DNA from: Ketobacter sp.
GTDB lineage: Bacteria > Pseudomonadota > Gammaproteobacteria > Pseudomonadales > Ketobacteraceae
Reading direction: 5' to 3'
NCBI RefSeq assembly: GCF_003671495.1
Contig: NZ_RCHN01000016.1
Location: forward strand, 1-64,000
DNA length: 64,000 nt
The translations under genes were made by a program, and so were the position numbers. The notes below the pieces were generated by a model that worked only from the letters and a program-made list of their open reading frames with translations, ran no database searches and had not been told where the DNA came from. This document shows positions 52,720 to 60,356 of this stretch, one piece after another (the first letter of the stretch is position 1; every line of letters begins with the position of its first letter).

Positions 52720-53823
52720 ATGACTGCCCAACTGCCCGTAAATCTGATGTGGAAGCAAAAATACTCTGACGAGGTGATGGATCGCATGCGCTATACCTGC
52801 GACCCGCTGGCGGATGCGGTGGCGGCCCGGATCGAGCGCGGACGCCCCTCCCAGATGATCGATGAGGTGTTGCGCCGGGCACGTACAGAAGGCGGGGACT
52901 TCGCCGCCTATGTGGAGCATATGAACAGTGTGCCGGACTGGGTGGATTGGGAGCAGATCGAGCACGCCCGCCAGGTGCTGCTGGCCTTTGCCGGCGTGCG
53001 CGGCATCGCCCTGCTGGTGAGCAGTCTGGTGGAGGGCTATTCCCTTAGCAAGGCCGCTCATGTGCTGGTGGCCACCGGGCGTTTGCATCAGGACGTGTTG
53101 CGGCGCATTTATGAAACCGGGCAAATGACCCACAACATGCTGGTGCCCGGCGGACTGCAGGTGGGTGGCCCCGGCCATCGCACAGTGATGGAAGTACGTT
53201 TGTTGCACGCCATGGTGCGCAAATACCTGAAACAGCGCGGATGGGAAACGGAACTGTACGACGAACCGGTGAACCAGGAGGACATGGCGTTCACCGTCAT
53301 TGAATTCGATTATTTGTCCCTGCGGGGCATGGAGCGAATGGGGGCGCGCCTGAAAGAAGACGACAAAAAAGCGGTGCACCATTACTGGCGTTACGGCGCG
53401 CATTTGAATGGCGTCTGTGAGGAGATGCTGACGGATTCGCTGGAAGAGGAAATCTATCAATATGAACGCATCCGCGAACGCCAATACAGCCCCAATGAGG
53501 AAAGCCGCATGCTGGCCCAGGTGGTGATCAATGCACTGGCCGGGCAACCCACGTTTAACCTGCCGGAAGGGCTGCTCAATGAGCTGAGCCGTATGTGCCT
53601 GGGAAATGAACTGGCGGATGTGTATGAACTGCCTCGGGACCGCAAGTGGCACAAAGCGGCCCTGGCCTACAAGCTGGCCAACAAGGCGGGCACCTTTGCC
53701 CACTATCATATCCCCGGTGCGGATCGGCTCAGTGCACGGTACAACTACCGCAATCTGCGCCAGTCGCTGATGGATAATTTGCCCGCCGATCCGGAAAAAA
53801 GGGCGTTTCGGAATATTGCGTGA
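52720..53823 (+). CDS. DUF2236 (MpaB / rubber-oxygenase-like) protein
   Basis: A 367-residue, mostly helical soluble protein of the DUF2236 family, which contains the heme-b rubber oxygenase Lcp and the fungal MpaB involved in oxidative cleavage of an isoprenoid chain. Family core: DWVDWEQIEHARQVLLAFAGVRGIALLVSSLVEGYSLSKAAHVLVATGRL, with the R-x2-H-x3-R motif at Arg160-His163-Arg167 that in this family lies at the heme. Paralogue of the protein at 56404-57627, with low identity by eye. AGGAG precedes the ATG. Divergent from its TetR regulator. Confidence 0.82.
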   Translation: MTAQLPVNLMWKQKYSDEVMDRMRYTCDPLADAVAARIERGRPSQMIDEVLRRARTEGGDFAAYVEHMNSVPDWVDWEQIEHARQVLLAFAGVRGIALLVSSLVEGYSLSKAAHVLVATGRLHQDVLRRIYETGQMTHNMLVPGGLQVGGPGHRTVMEVRLLHAMVRKYLKQRGWETELYDEPVNQEDMAFTVIEFDYLSLRGMERMGARLKEDDKKAVHHYWRYGAHLNGVCEEMLTDSLEEEIYQYERIRERQYSPNEESRMLAQVVINALAGQPTFNLPEGLLNELSRMCLGNELADVYELPRDRKWHKAALAYKLANKAGTFAHYHIPGADRLSARYNYRNLRQSLMDNLPADPEKRAFRNIA

Positions 53824-54123
53824 GGGGGGATTCGGACTTCTGTAATTAGATCTCAAGATTCGTATATAAACTGATATGATGCGGCTCACCAGTGAACTCC
53901 ATTGGATAGTTCAAGGCGCGTGATGTGATATATGGGAAATGTATACGAAAAACCAGAGTCTGAGTTGGCATATGGCACTGGTGATTACGTACCCATTGCT
54001 CACTGACTTTATGAAAGAACGCGCTGTCGGTCAGAGATGAGAAAAAAAGAGCCATGCAGCATTTCGCTGATGGCTCTGTAAAATGTACACGAAGGGTACA
54101 AGAGAGAAAATTTCTATACGCGT
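53824..54123. other. Non-coding interval
   Basis: 300 bases, AT-richer than the flanks. It holds the terminator of the minus-strand SDR/P450 unit (54042-54077) and the start of a 10-base tandem repeat. I see no gene or convincing promoter in the rest. Confidence 0.6.
54042..54077 (-). terminator. Terminator of the DUF2236-P450-SDR unit
   Basis: AGAGCCAT (54048-54055) pairs with ATGGCTCT (54070-54077), continued inside by CAGC/GCTG with one bulged base; on the minus strand it is followed by seven T (plus-strand A run 54042-54048). Confidence 0.85.
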
Positions 54124-54132
54124 CTATACGCG
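54113..54132. repeat. 10-bp tandem duplication over the SDR stop codon
   Basis: TCTATACGCG occurs twice in a row (54113-54122 and 54123-54132). The SDR stop codon lies in the second copy. Confidence 0.8.
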
Positions 54133-54990
54133 ATAGAAGAGTCGGCCCACTGAATTCAAAGCCCAGGGGGTGAGGCTTATTTTGATGGAGCGGTTGAACA
54201 GGCGATCCGGTAGCAGGCGACGGGCCAGCAGGAAGGCTTTGGCGTCAGTGCCGGAGGCATAGCGCAATTTGTTGCTGCCATCGGTGGCGGCCTGGTACAC
54301 CACCTTGGCGGCGTCTGCACTGGTGGAGCCGGCCGGTCCGATGGAATCCATGATGTCGAAGACTTCCTTGGTATACGCGTCATAGTCTTTCACACCGGTA
54401 CCATTATCCCGATCACTGGAGCGGCCGAAGAAATTGGTGTTCGTGGCGCCGGGTTCGATCAGCTTCACCTTGATGTTGTAGTGTTCCAGTTCGTAGATCA
54501 GGGTTTCGGTGAAGCCTTCCACGGCGAACTTGCTGGAGTTGTACACGCTGTACAGGGGCAATGGGAAGCGCCCGGCCATGCTGGCCACGTTGATCAATAC
54601 GCCTGAGTTGCGGCTGCGGAAATGAGGCAGCACGGCCCGGCAGACTTCCATCAAGCCGAATACATTGGTTTCAAACTGGCGCCGGATCTGGTCGGCGTCC
54701 AATGTTTCGAAGGCGCCCATCAAGGCATAGCCCGCATTGTTGACCAGGACGTCGATGTAGCCAAATTGATCCAATGCCGTTTGCACAGCGGCTTCTATTG
54801 AGGCGGTGTCGTTCACATCCAGCTTGGGGCAGATGACGTTTTCCAGCTGGGTCAGCTCCTGCTCCGCATCCGGGTTACGCATGGTGGCCACCACATTCCA
54901 GCCTTTGCTTTGGAACAGTTTGGCAGCCTCGCGGCCGATGCCGGAGGAACAGCCGGTGATGAAGATGGTTTTGTGTATGGGCGTGGTCAT
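54124..54990 (-). CDS. Short-chain dehydrogenase/reductase
   Basis: A 288-residue classical SDR: cofactor loop TGCSSGIG (12-19), NNAG (84-87), catalytic Ser137, Tyr150 and Lys154 (YNSSK). NAD(P)-dependent oxidation or reduction of an alcohol/carbonyl; the basic residue in MRNP after beta-2 hints at NADP. It starts 12 bp after the P450 stop, so the two are co-transcribed, and it may oxidise the P450's hydroxylated product (inference). The last codons carry a 10-base tandem duplication. Confidence 0.9.
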   Translation of the reverse strand: MTTPIHKTIFITGCSSGIGREAAKLFQSKGWNVVATMRNPDAEQELTQLENVICPKLDVNDTASIEAAVQTALDQFGYIDVLVNNAGYALMGAFETLDADQIRRQFETNVFGLMEVCRAVLPHFRSRNSGVLINVASMAGRFPLPLYSVYNSSKFAVEGFTETLIYELEHYNIKVKLIEPGATNTNFFGRSSDRDNGTGVKDYDAYTKEVFDIMDSIGPAGSTSADAAKVVYQAATDGSNKLRYASGTDAKAFLLARRLLPDRLFNRSIKISLTPWALNSVGRLFYRV

Positions 54991-55002
54991 ATGAATTCCT
55001 TA

Positions 55003-56358
55003 CTACAGGCGAATCAGTTTTACCGGCAATCCGTCGGCGGGATTGGGTAAGGTGGTAAAGTTAATCGGCATGGTGTAATTGGCCGGTACTTCCCAGCGGA
55101 AATTCAACAGAATCTGGTGCATCACGGTTTTGATCTGCAGCTCGGCAAAGTGCAGGCCAATGCATTTGTGGGCACCGCCACCGAAGGGAATGAACTGGTA
55201 GGGATGTTGCTCCTTGCGGGCTTCGGCATTGAAACGCTCGGGATCAAATCGCTCCGCGTCCGGCCAGTGCTGTTCCATATGATGGGTCACAAAGGGGCTG
55301 ACGATGATAAAGGTGCCCGCCGGAATGGTGTGGCCGTTGAACTCAACATCTTTCACAGTGCGCCGCGGAATGCCGTGCACAGGTGGGATCAGGCGCAAGG
55401 CTTCCTTCATCACCATTTCAATACCGGTGAGCCGGTCCAGGTCTTCATAGCCCACGGTGGGTTTACCGAATGCCTGCGACTCCTGGCGCAGTTTCTGCTG
55501 CCACTGTGGATTCTTGGCCAGGTAGTAGAACATGGCACTCATGGTGAGTGTGGAGGTGTCGTGGGCGGCCATCATCAGGAAGATCATGTGATTGACCACG
55601 TCCTCGTCGCTGAAACGCTGGCCGTTCTCATCCTCAGCCAGGCACAGCTGGCTGAACAGGTCAGGCCCCGGGTTACGACGTCGTTCTGCAACCCGAGACC
55701 CGAAAAACGCTTCCAGTTTTTGACGCGCTTTCAAGCCTCGTGACCAGCGGCCACCGGGCACCGGATAGCGAATCAGGGCGGTGCCCGCCAGCACGCAATC
55801 CACGAACGCTTTATTGATCTCGTCGGCCTCTGGTCCCAGCTTTTCCCCCATGAACACCTCTGTGGCGATGTCCAGGGTCAATTGTTTGATGGCGGGCAGC
55901 ACTTTGAAATTTTTTCGCACTTTGCTGTAACACCAGCGCCCCAGGTCGTATTCGATGACCGGGTTCATGCGATCCACATACTGCATCAAGGCCTGCTTTT
56001 TGAAGGCTGCCTGCATGATGCCGCGATGGAATTTGTGTTCGTCGAAGTCCAGCAGCATGATGCCGCGCTTGAAGAACTGGCCGATGAAGAAATCCCAACC
56101 CTTGGAATTGGAGAAGGCCTTGTCGCGATCCAGCAACACCAGTTTGTTGGCTTCCGGGCCTACCAGGACCACGGCCGTCATGCCGAAAATCGAAAGCCAG
56201 AATACCGGGCCGTGCTTGCCTTCAAAGCGCAGGGCGGTTTCCACCGGTCGGTATAAAAAATCCAGGCTGTGGCCCAACAGGGGCAGGCCTTTTTCGCCAG
56301 GCAGGGTCTGTTTCAGGTGCAGCCCGGCTCGTTGTTCGTGTATCAGGTCCATTATCAT
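55003..56358 (-). CDS. Cytochrome P450
   Basis: A 451-residue soluble P450 without a membrane anchor. I-helix AAHDTS (264-269, acid-Thr pair for O2 activation), ExxR Glu319-Arg322 (EALR), PERF-like DPERF, heme loop FGGGAHKCIG with Cys399. The N-terminal GLPLLGHSLDFL and overall pattern resemble the CYP26/CYP120/CYP51 side of the family, which acts on terpenoids, retinoids or sterols; that is a guess. Start 56358 follows TAGGTAGGG. No ferredoxin or reductase gene is adjacent. Confidence 0.93.
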   Translation of the reverse strand: MIMDLIHEQRAGLHLKQTLPGEKGLPLLGHSLDFLYRPVETALRFEGKHGPVFWLSIFGMTAVVLVGPEANKLVLLDRDKAFSNSKGWDFFIGQFFKRGIMLLDFDEHKFHRGIMQAAFKKQALMQYVDRMNPVIEYDLGRWCYSKVRKNFKVLPAIKQLTLDIATEVFMGEKLGPEADEINKAFVDCVLAGTALIRYPVPGGRWSRGLKARQKLEAFFGSRVAERRRNPGPDLFSQLCLAEDENGQRFSDEDVVNHMIFLMMAAHDTSTLTMSAMFYYLAKNPQWQQKLRQESQAFGKPTVGYEDLDRLTGIEMVMKEALRLIPPVHGIPRRTVKDVEFNGHTIPAGTFIIVSPFVTHHMEQHWPDAERFDPERFNAEARKEQHPYQFIPFGGGAHKCIGLHFAELQIKTVMHQILLNFRWEVPANYTMPINFTTLPNPADGLPVKLIRL

Positions 56359-56403
56359 TTTTATTTACCCTACCTAATGATTCCTATGCAGCTCTCTCTT
56401 GGG

Positions 56404-57627
56404 TTAAACGTGCGCAGGATGATCCGTATCCGGGTTGATAATGGCGTGTTCCTTTTCGCCAAACATAGACGCCAACATATCCATCTGAGCCTGGCGGCCC
56501 AGCTTCTGCTGGCGCTTGCGTTGCCCCGGCAGGAAATGTTCAGCGGTATATAGCAAGGCTCTGGGCGCGTTGGAAACCAGGGGATACCAGGGCAGGCCCA
56601 GGTCCTCAAAGCCCAGCTTGGCCATTTTGTCCTTGCCCAGAAAATACTGGCTCATGCCCAGGTGCTGGTGATAGGACAGTTTGCGTTTCAGGTTCTGGAA
56701 ACGGTGGTAGCTGCGCTCCAGGGGTTCTTCCGACAGGGACTTGGCCAACTCTTTGCTGGTGGCGTCCGGCAGGCTCTGGGTGGCGTAGGTGTGATTCAGC
56801 AACACCATACCTTCGGCTTCGGATTGCACCAGCCACTTTTCTTCCACCCCCATGATCCAGCAGGCGTAGGACCACAAATGGATGACCGCACGGGATTCCC
56901 GTGGCAACACTGGAATCCCCATCTTGCGCAGGCCCAGTATCATCACCACACTGAAGCCCAGATAGGTGGCCACCATGTCGATCTGGCTGAGGGGGCGCCC
57001 CCAGCGGGCGTGATCCCAATCCGGATGTTTATCCAGGCCGCGGCGCACCAGGGAGTGCACCATGCGCACGTGCAGGGTGGATTTGTAGCCGGGGCCGAAC
57101 GGGCGCATGCCGTTATGTTCGGTGCAGTCGATCCACCATTTGCCGGTTTCGGCGATGCGTTGCGCGGTGCCTTTGTTGAGGGCGCCGGTCATCACCAGGG
57201 ATTGGTTGAAACCAGACAGCATGTAGCCGCCCATCAAGGCCAGATCCCTCAGTACATAGCCTGCGCTGATGCCGACACTGTGGATGAAGTCAACGCCTTC
57301 TTCGATCAGGTCGAAGTCGATCCACGCCGGCGGTGTGCTAAGGGTGTCAAAAAAGTCCAGCACCGCCTGGGGTGCATCGGTGAGATCCCCTTCAAAGGCT
57401 TTCTGGATCTGGGCACGGCGCTGTTTGGGGTTCTCCTCAAACATCCAGGTCACCAGGTCGTCCATAGGCTGATCGCCGTCCCACAGGGCGTCAGTCACAG
57501 CGCGATACTCATCCCGGCTGGGGGCCAGTTCACGCCCTAACAGGCGTTTCAGCCAGAAGGGGGTCTTTTTGCCGGTCTTCTCAAACGGGCGGGCGCGGGT
57601 CGGAATAATATGTTCGGCTTGGTTCAT
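56404..57627 (-). CDS. DUF2236 (MpaB / rubber-oxygenase-like) protein, second copy
   Basis: A 407-residue DUF2236 protein, about 40 residues longer than the copy at 52720-53823, with the same core order: PAWIDFDLIEEGVDFIHSVGISAGYVLRDLALMGGYMLSGFNQSLVMTGAL and the R-x2-H-x3-R motif at Arg188-His191-Arg195 (HVRMVHSLVRR). Start 57627 is favoured by GAGAG six bases upstream; an ATG at 57642 has none. First gene of a unit with P450 and SDR, divergent from a second TetR gene. Confidence 0.82.
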   Translation of the reverse strand: MNQAEHIIPTRARPFEKTGKKTPFWLKRLLGRELAPSRDEYRAVTDALWDGDQPMDDLVTWMFEENPKQRRAQIQKAFEGDLTDAPQAVLDFFDTLSTPPAWIDFDLIEEGVDFIHSVGISAGYVLRDLALMGGYMLSGFNQSLVMTGALNKGTAQRIAETGKWWIDCTEHNGMRPFGPGYKSTLHVRMVHSLVRRGLDKHPDWDHARWGRPLSQIDMVATYLGFSVVMILGLRKMGIPVLPRESRAVIHLWSYACWIMGVEEKWLVQSEAEGMVLLNHTYATQSLPDATSKELAKSLSEEPLERSYHRFQNLKRKLSYHQHLGMSQYFLGKDKMAKLGFEDLGLPWYPLVSNAPRALLYTAEHFLPGQRKRQQKLGRQAQMDMLASMFGEKEHAIINPDTDHPAHV

Positions 57628-57695
57628 GATGGGCTCTCTCATTTGGGCAAACTAAATCGGGCACTCAGTTCAAGCTTCTTGATGTCTGAACAGAT

Positions 57696-57730
57696 TAATG
57701 CGAATATTTATTCGTATTCAATTCGCATTA
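57696..57730. promoter_or_regulatory. Candidate TetR operator, second module
   Basis: TAATGCGAAT (57696-57705) and ATTCGCATTA (57721-57730) are perfect inverted repeats 15 bp apart. Between them a further ATTCG makes an overlapping palindrome CGAATATTTATTCG (57701-57714), so three CGAAT-type half-sites lie in 35 bp, between the divergent DUF2236 and TetR genes. Confidence 0.72.
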
Positions 57731-57790
57731 GGGCCTGGTTACAGAAATCTACATAACCCGATTAGGCTGCGGCGAAACCGGAGCAGCGTC

Positions 57791-58426
57791 ATGCGCAAAA
57801 AACCCAAGCAGAAACGATCCCGGCAGATGGTGGACGCCCTCATTGAAGCCACTGCCAAATGTGTGACCGAGCTGGGGCTGGATGGCATCACCACGCATCA
57901 CATCGCTGAAACCGCCGGGGTCAGTGTGGGTTCGCTTTATCAGTATTTCGACGATAAGGATTCCCTGGTGGAAGCCTTGGTGGACAAGCTGGCCAATGAG
58001 ATTGCGGAGGCCTTGCGGCGTTTGCCGATGATGGAGCAGGCCGCAGCCGGAGCTGAACCGGCGGGCGGCACCGCCGGTTTACGCAACAACGTACACCTGA
58101 TCATTCAGTTCGGATTTGCCCTGCTGAACTCCCGGGATGGGCTGTATCTGGAATTGGTACGCAATTGGCACAGCCTGCCCACTGATCGGGTGATGGATAT
58201 TCTGCAGCAAACCTTCATGGACCTGTCCCGGGTGTATTTTCTCAAGCATTACCAGAACACGCCCATCGAGGATCTGCACGTTCGCATTTTCATTATCGCC
58301 AACAGCGTCATGTTCACCATGGTGCGCTACATCGGCCAGCCCCGCATGATGATGTCCCAGGACGAAATCACTCGGGGGCTCACGGAAATGGTGGTGGGGT
58401 ATTTGAGTGGGGAGGCGGCCCGCTAG
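57791..58426 (+). CDS. TetR-family transcriptional regulator
   Basis: A 211-residue regulator with an HTH at about 10-60 (MVDALIEATAKCVTELGLDGITTHHIAETAGVSVGSLYQYFDDKDSLVEALV). Start 57791 follows the usual RKKPKQKRSRQ entry; the frame extends upstream through the operator and is not coding there. Probable repressor of the divergent DUF2236-P450-SDR unit. Its stop is 10 bp from the convergent transporter stop. Confidence 0.92.
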   Translation: MRKKPKQKRSRQMVDALIEATAKCVTELGLDGITTHHIAETAGVSVGSLYQYFDDKDSLVEALVDKLANEIAEALRRLPMMEQAAAGAEPAGGTAGLRNNVHLIIQFGFALLNSRDGLYLELVRNWHSLPTDRVMDILQQTFMDLSRVYFLKHYQNTPIEDLHVRIFIIANSVMFTMVRYIGQPRMMMSQDEITRGLTEMVVGYLSGEAAR

Positions 58427-58436
58427 AGCGCCGTGC

Positions 58437-60278
58437 TCACCAGGGAAACAACAGCGGCACCAGAAGCAGGGTGACGGCGTACACCATCAGCACCATGACA
58501 CTGCCGAGTTTGGCGAAATCACTGAATCGATAGTGGCCGGGTTCCACCACCAGGGTCACCACCGGCGAGGCCACCGGAGTCAGAAAGGCCGATGAAGCGG
58601 CCAACAGCACAGCCACTGCCAGTGGATAGGGGGACACCCCGATGGCCTCCGCCACGCCCAGGGCGATGGGCGCCATGAGCACGGCCGATGTGGTGTTGGA
58701 GAGGATGTTGGTGAGCAGCACCGTGACGAAAAACAGCACCGTAAGCAGCATGGCCGGCGAGGCATCCCCCACCGCCAGCAACAGGCTGTCCACGATCAGG
58801 TGGGTGCCGCCGGTTTTTTGCAGAGCATCCGCCAGGGGCAGCATGCCCGCCAACAGCACCAGACTGCTCCAGTGAATGGAACGATAGGCATCCTGAGCGG
58901 ACAGGCAGCGGGTCACTACGCTGGCCAGGGCCGCGATCATCACCGTCGCCACCAACGGAATCCAGTTGAATAGCGAGGCCACCACCATGGCCAGGGTGAT
59001 CAGAATTGCGATGGGCATGCGTTGATGGGCGGGCACCACGTCCCTCGCTTCCAGGGGGGATTCCAGCAGCACAAAATCGTGATTCTGTGCCTGCAGTTTA
59101 TTGATGCGGGACCAGGGGCCCACTACCAGCAAACTGTCGGACGCCGCCAGCTTCTCCTGCTCGAATTCCACAATCGCAGTTTGATTGCGGCGCAAGCCCA
59201 TCACGTCCAACCCGTAGTGGCTGCGAAATCCGGCTTCAACAATGCTGTGGCCGATGAGCTTGGAGTTGGGGTGAATCAGAACACTGACAGCACCTAATTC
59301 CCAAATGGAGCGTTGCTCATCGCGCCGGCTCAAACGGTGAGGGCTCAGGTGTTGCGCCTGCATCATGCGCTGGGTGAGGTCGGGTTGGCCGGCCACCAGC
59401 AGGATGTCACCGGCATGCAGCACGAAATCCGCAGAGGGCCCAGGAAAATGGTCGGAGCCACCCCGTTGCGGCCGCACCACTTCCAGAATACGCACGCCAT
59501 AGTTCTGATGCAGGCCGCAGGTGCCAATGGGTTGTTGGCACAGGGGGGATTCCTGCTGCACCCGCAACGGGGTGGTCTCACGGTTGACGCGGTAATCCTC
59601 CCACAGGTCCCGCAGGGAGCGCCCATAATGCTGCTGGGAGGGGTTGCGGGGTTGGTCCGGCAGCCAGCGGCGCCCGAAACCGATCAGGTAGAGCATACTC
59701 AATACCAACACCAGCAGCCCCAGTGGGGCGAAACTGAAAAACCCCAGTGGAGCAAATCCCTTGGCTTCCAGCTCGCCACTGATCACCAGGTTGGGCGGTG
59801 TGGCAATCAGGGTGAGCATACCGCTCACCAGGGCCGCGTAGGACATGGGCAGCAATAATTTGGAAGGATTGAGGCCGGTTTGCATGGCGATGCGCAGGAT
59901 CACCGGTATGAATATGGCCACCACGGCGGTGGAGCTCATGATGGCGCTGAGCACGGCGCTGCTGAGCATGATCAGGGCCAGTAAGCGGACCTCACTTTTA
60001 CCGCCCTTGGTGAGAATCCAGTCCCCCACGCTGCGGGCGACGCCGGTGCGATCCAGCATTTCCCCGATTACCAGCAGTGCGGCGATCAGGATCACCACGG
60101 AATTGCCAAAGCCGGCCAGGGCTTCGGACACCGTCAGAATCCCACTGAGCATCAGCGCCAGCACCATCAGCAGCGCGATCATGTCGTAGCGCACCCGATT
60201 GCTGGCCATCATGACGGTGGCCGCCAGGATCAGGCCGAACACAAAGGGGATGTGCAGCGAATCCGGTAGACTGAACAT
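58437..60278 (-). CDS. SLC13/DASS-type anion transporter with RCK_C domains
   Basis: A 613-residue membrane protein. Two transporter halves (about 1-200 and 410-613) carry the paired SLC13-like motifs MSSTAVVAIFIPV...ATPPNLVISGEL and LSNTTSAVLMAPIALGVAEAIG...LTPVASPVVTLVVEPG. Between them are two cytoplasmic TrkA-C/RCK_C modules (about 225-395: GVRILEVVRP...AGDILLVAGQ; SKLIGHSIVEAGFRSHYGLDVMGLRRN...ASDSLLVVGP). This is the layout of bacterial sodium/sulfate or dicarboxylate transporters. The substrate is not readable. Confidence 0.88.
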   Translation of the reverse strand: MFSLPDSLHIPFVFGLILAATVMMASNRVRYDMIALLMVLALMLSGILTVSEALAGFGNSVVILIAALLVIGEMLDRTGVARSVGDWILTKGGKSEVRLLALIMLSSAVLSAIMSSTAVVAIFIPVILRIAMQTGLNPSKLLLPMSYAALVSGMLTLIATPPNLVISGELEAKGFAPLGFFSFAPLGLLVLVLSMLYLIGFGRRWLPDQPRNPSQQHYGRSLRDLWEDYRVNRETTPLRVQQESPLCQQPIGTCGLHQNYGVRILEVVRPQRGGSDHFPGPSADFVLHAGDILLVAGQPDLTQRMMQAQHLSPHRLSRRDEQRSIWELGAVSVLIHPNSKLIGHSIVEAGFRSHYGLDVMGLRRNQTAIVEFEQEKLAASDSLLVVGPWSRINKLQAQNHDFVLLESPLEARDVVPAHQRMPIAILITLAMVVASLFNWIPLVATVMIAALASVVTRCLSAQDAYRSIHWSSLVLLAGMLPLADALQKTGGTHLIVDSLLLAVGDASPAMLLTVLFFVTVLLTNILSNTTSAVLMAPIALGVAEAIGVSPYPLAVAVLLAASSAFLTPVASPVVTLVVEPGHYRFSDFAKLGSVMVLMVYAVTLLLVPLLFPW

Positions 60279-60356
60279 GAACGTTCCTCACAGCAACTCC
60301 AGCGCGGCCTCAGGATAACCGGGCAGCCTCACTATAAACAGAATTACTGGGCCTCG

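Noticed and set aside
52690..53889. 399-codon open frame opposite the first DUF2236 gene
   Set aside because: Antisense shadow of a recognisable family protein.
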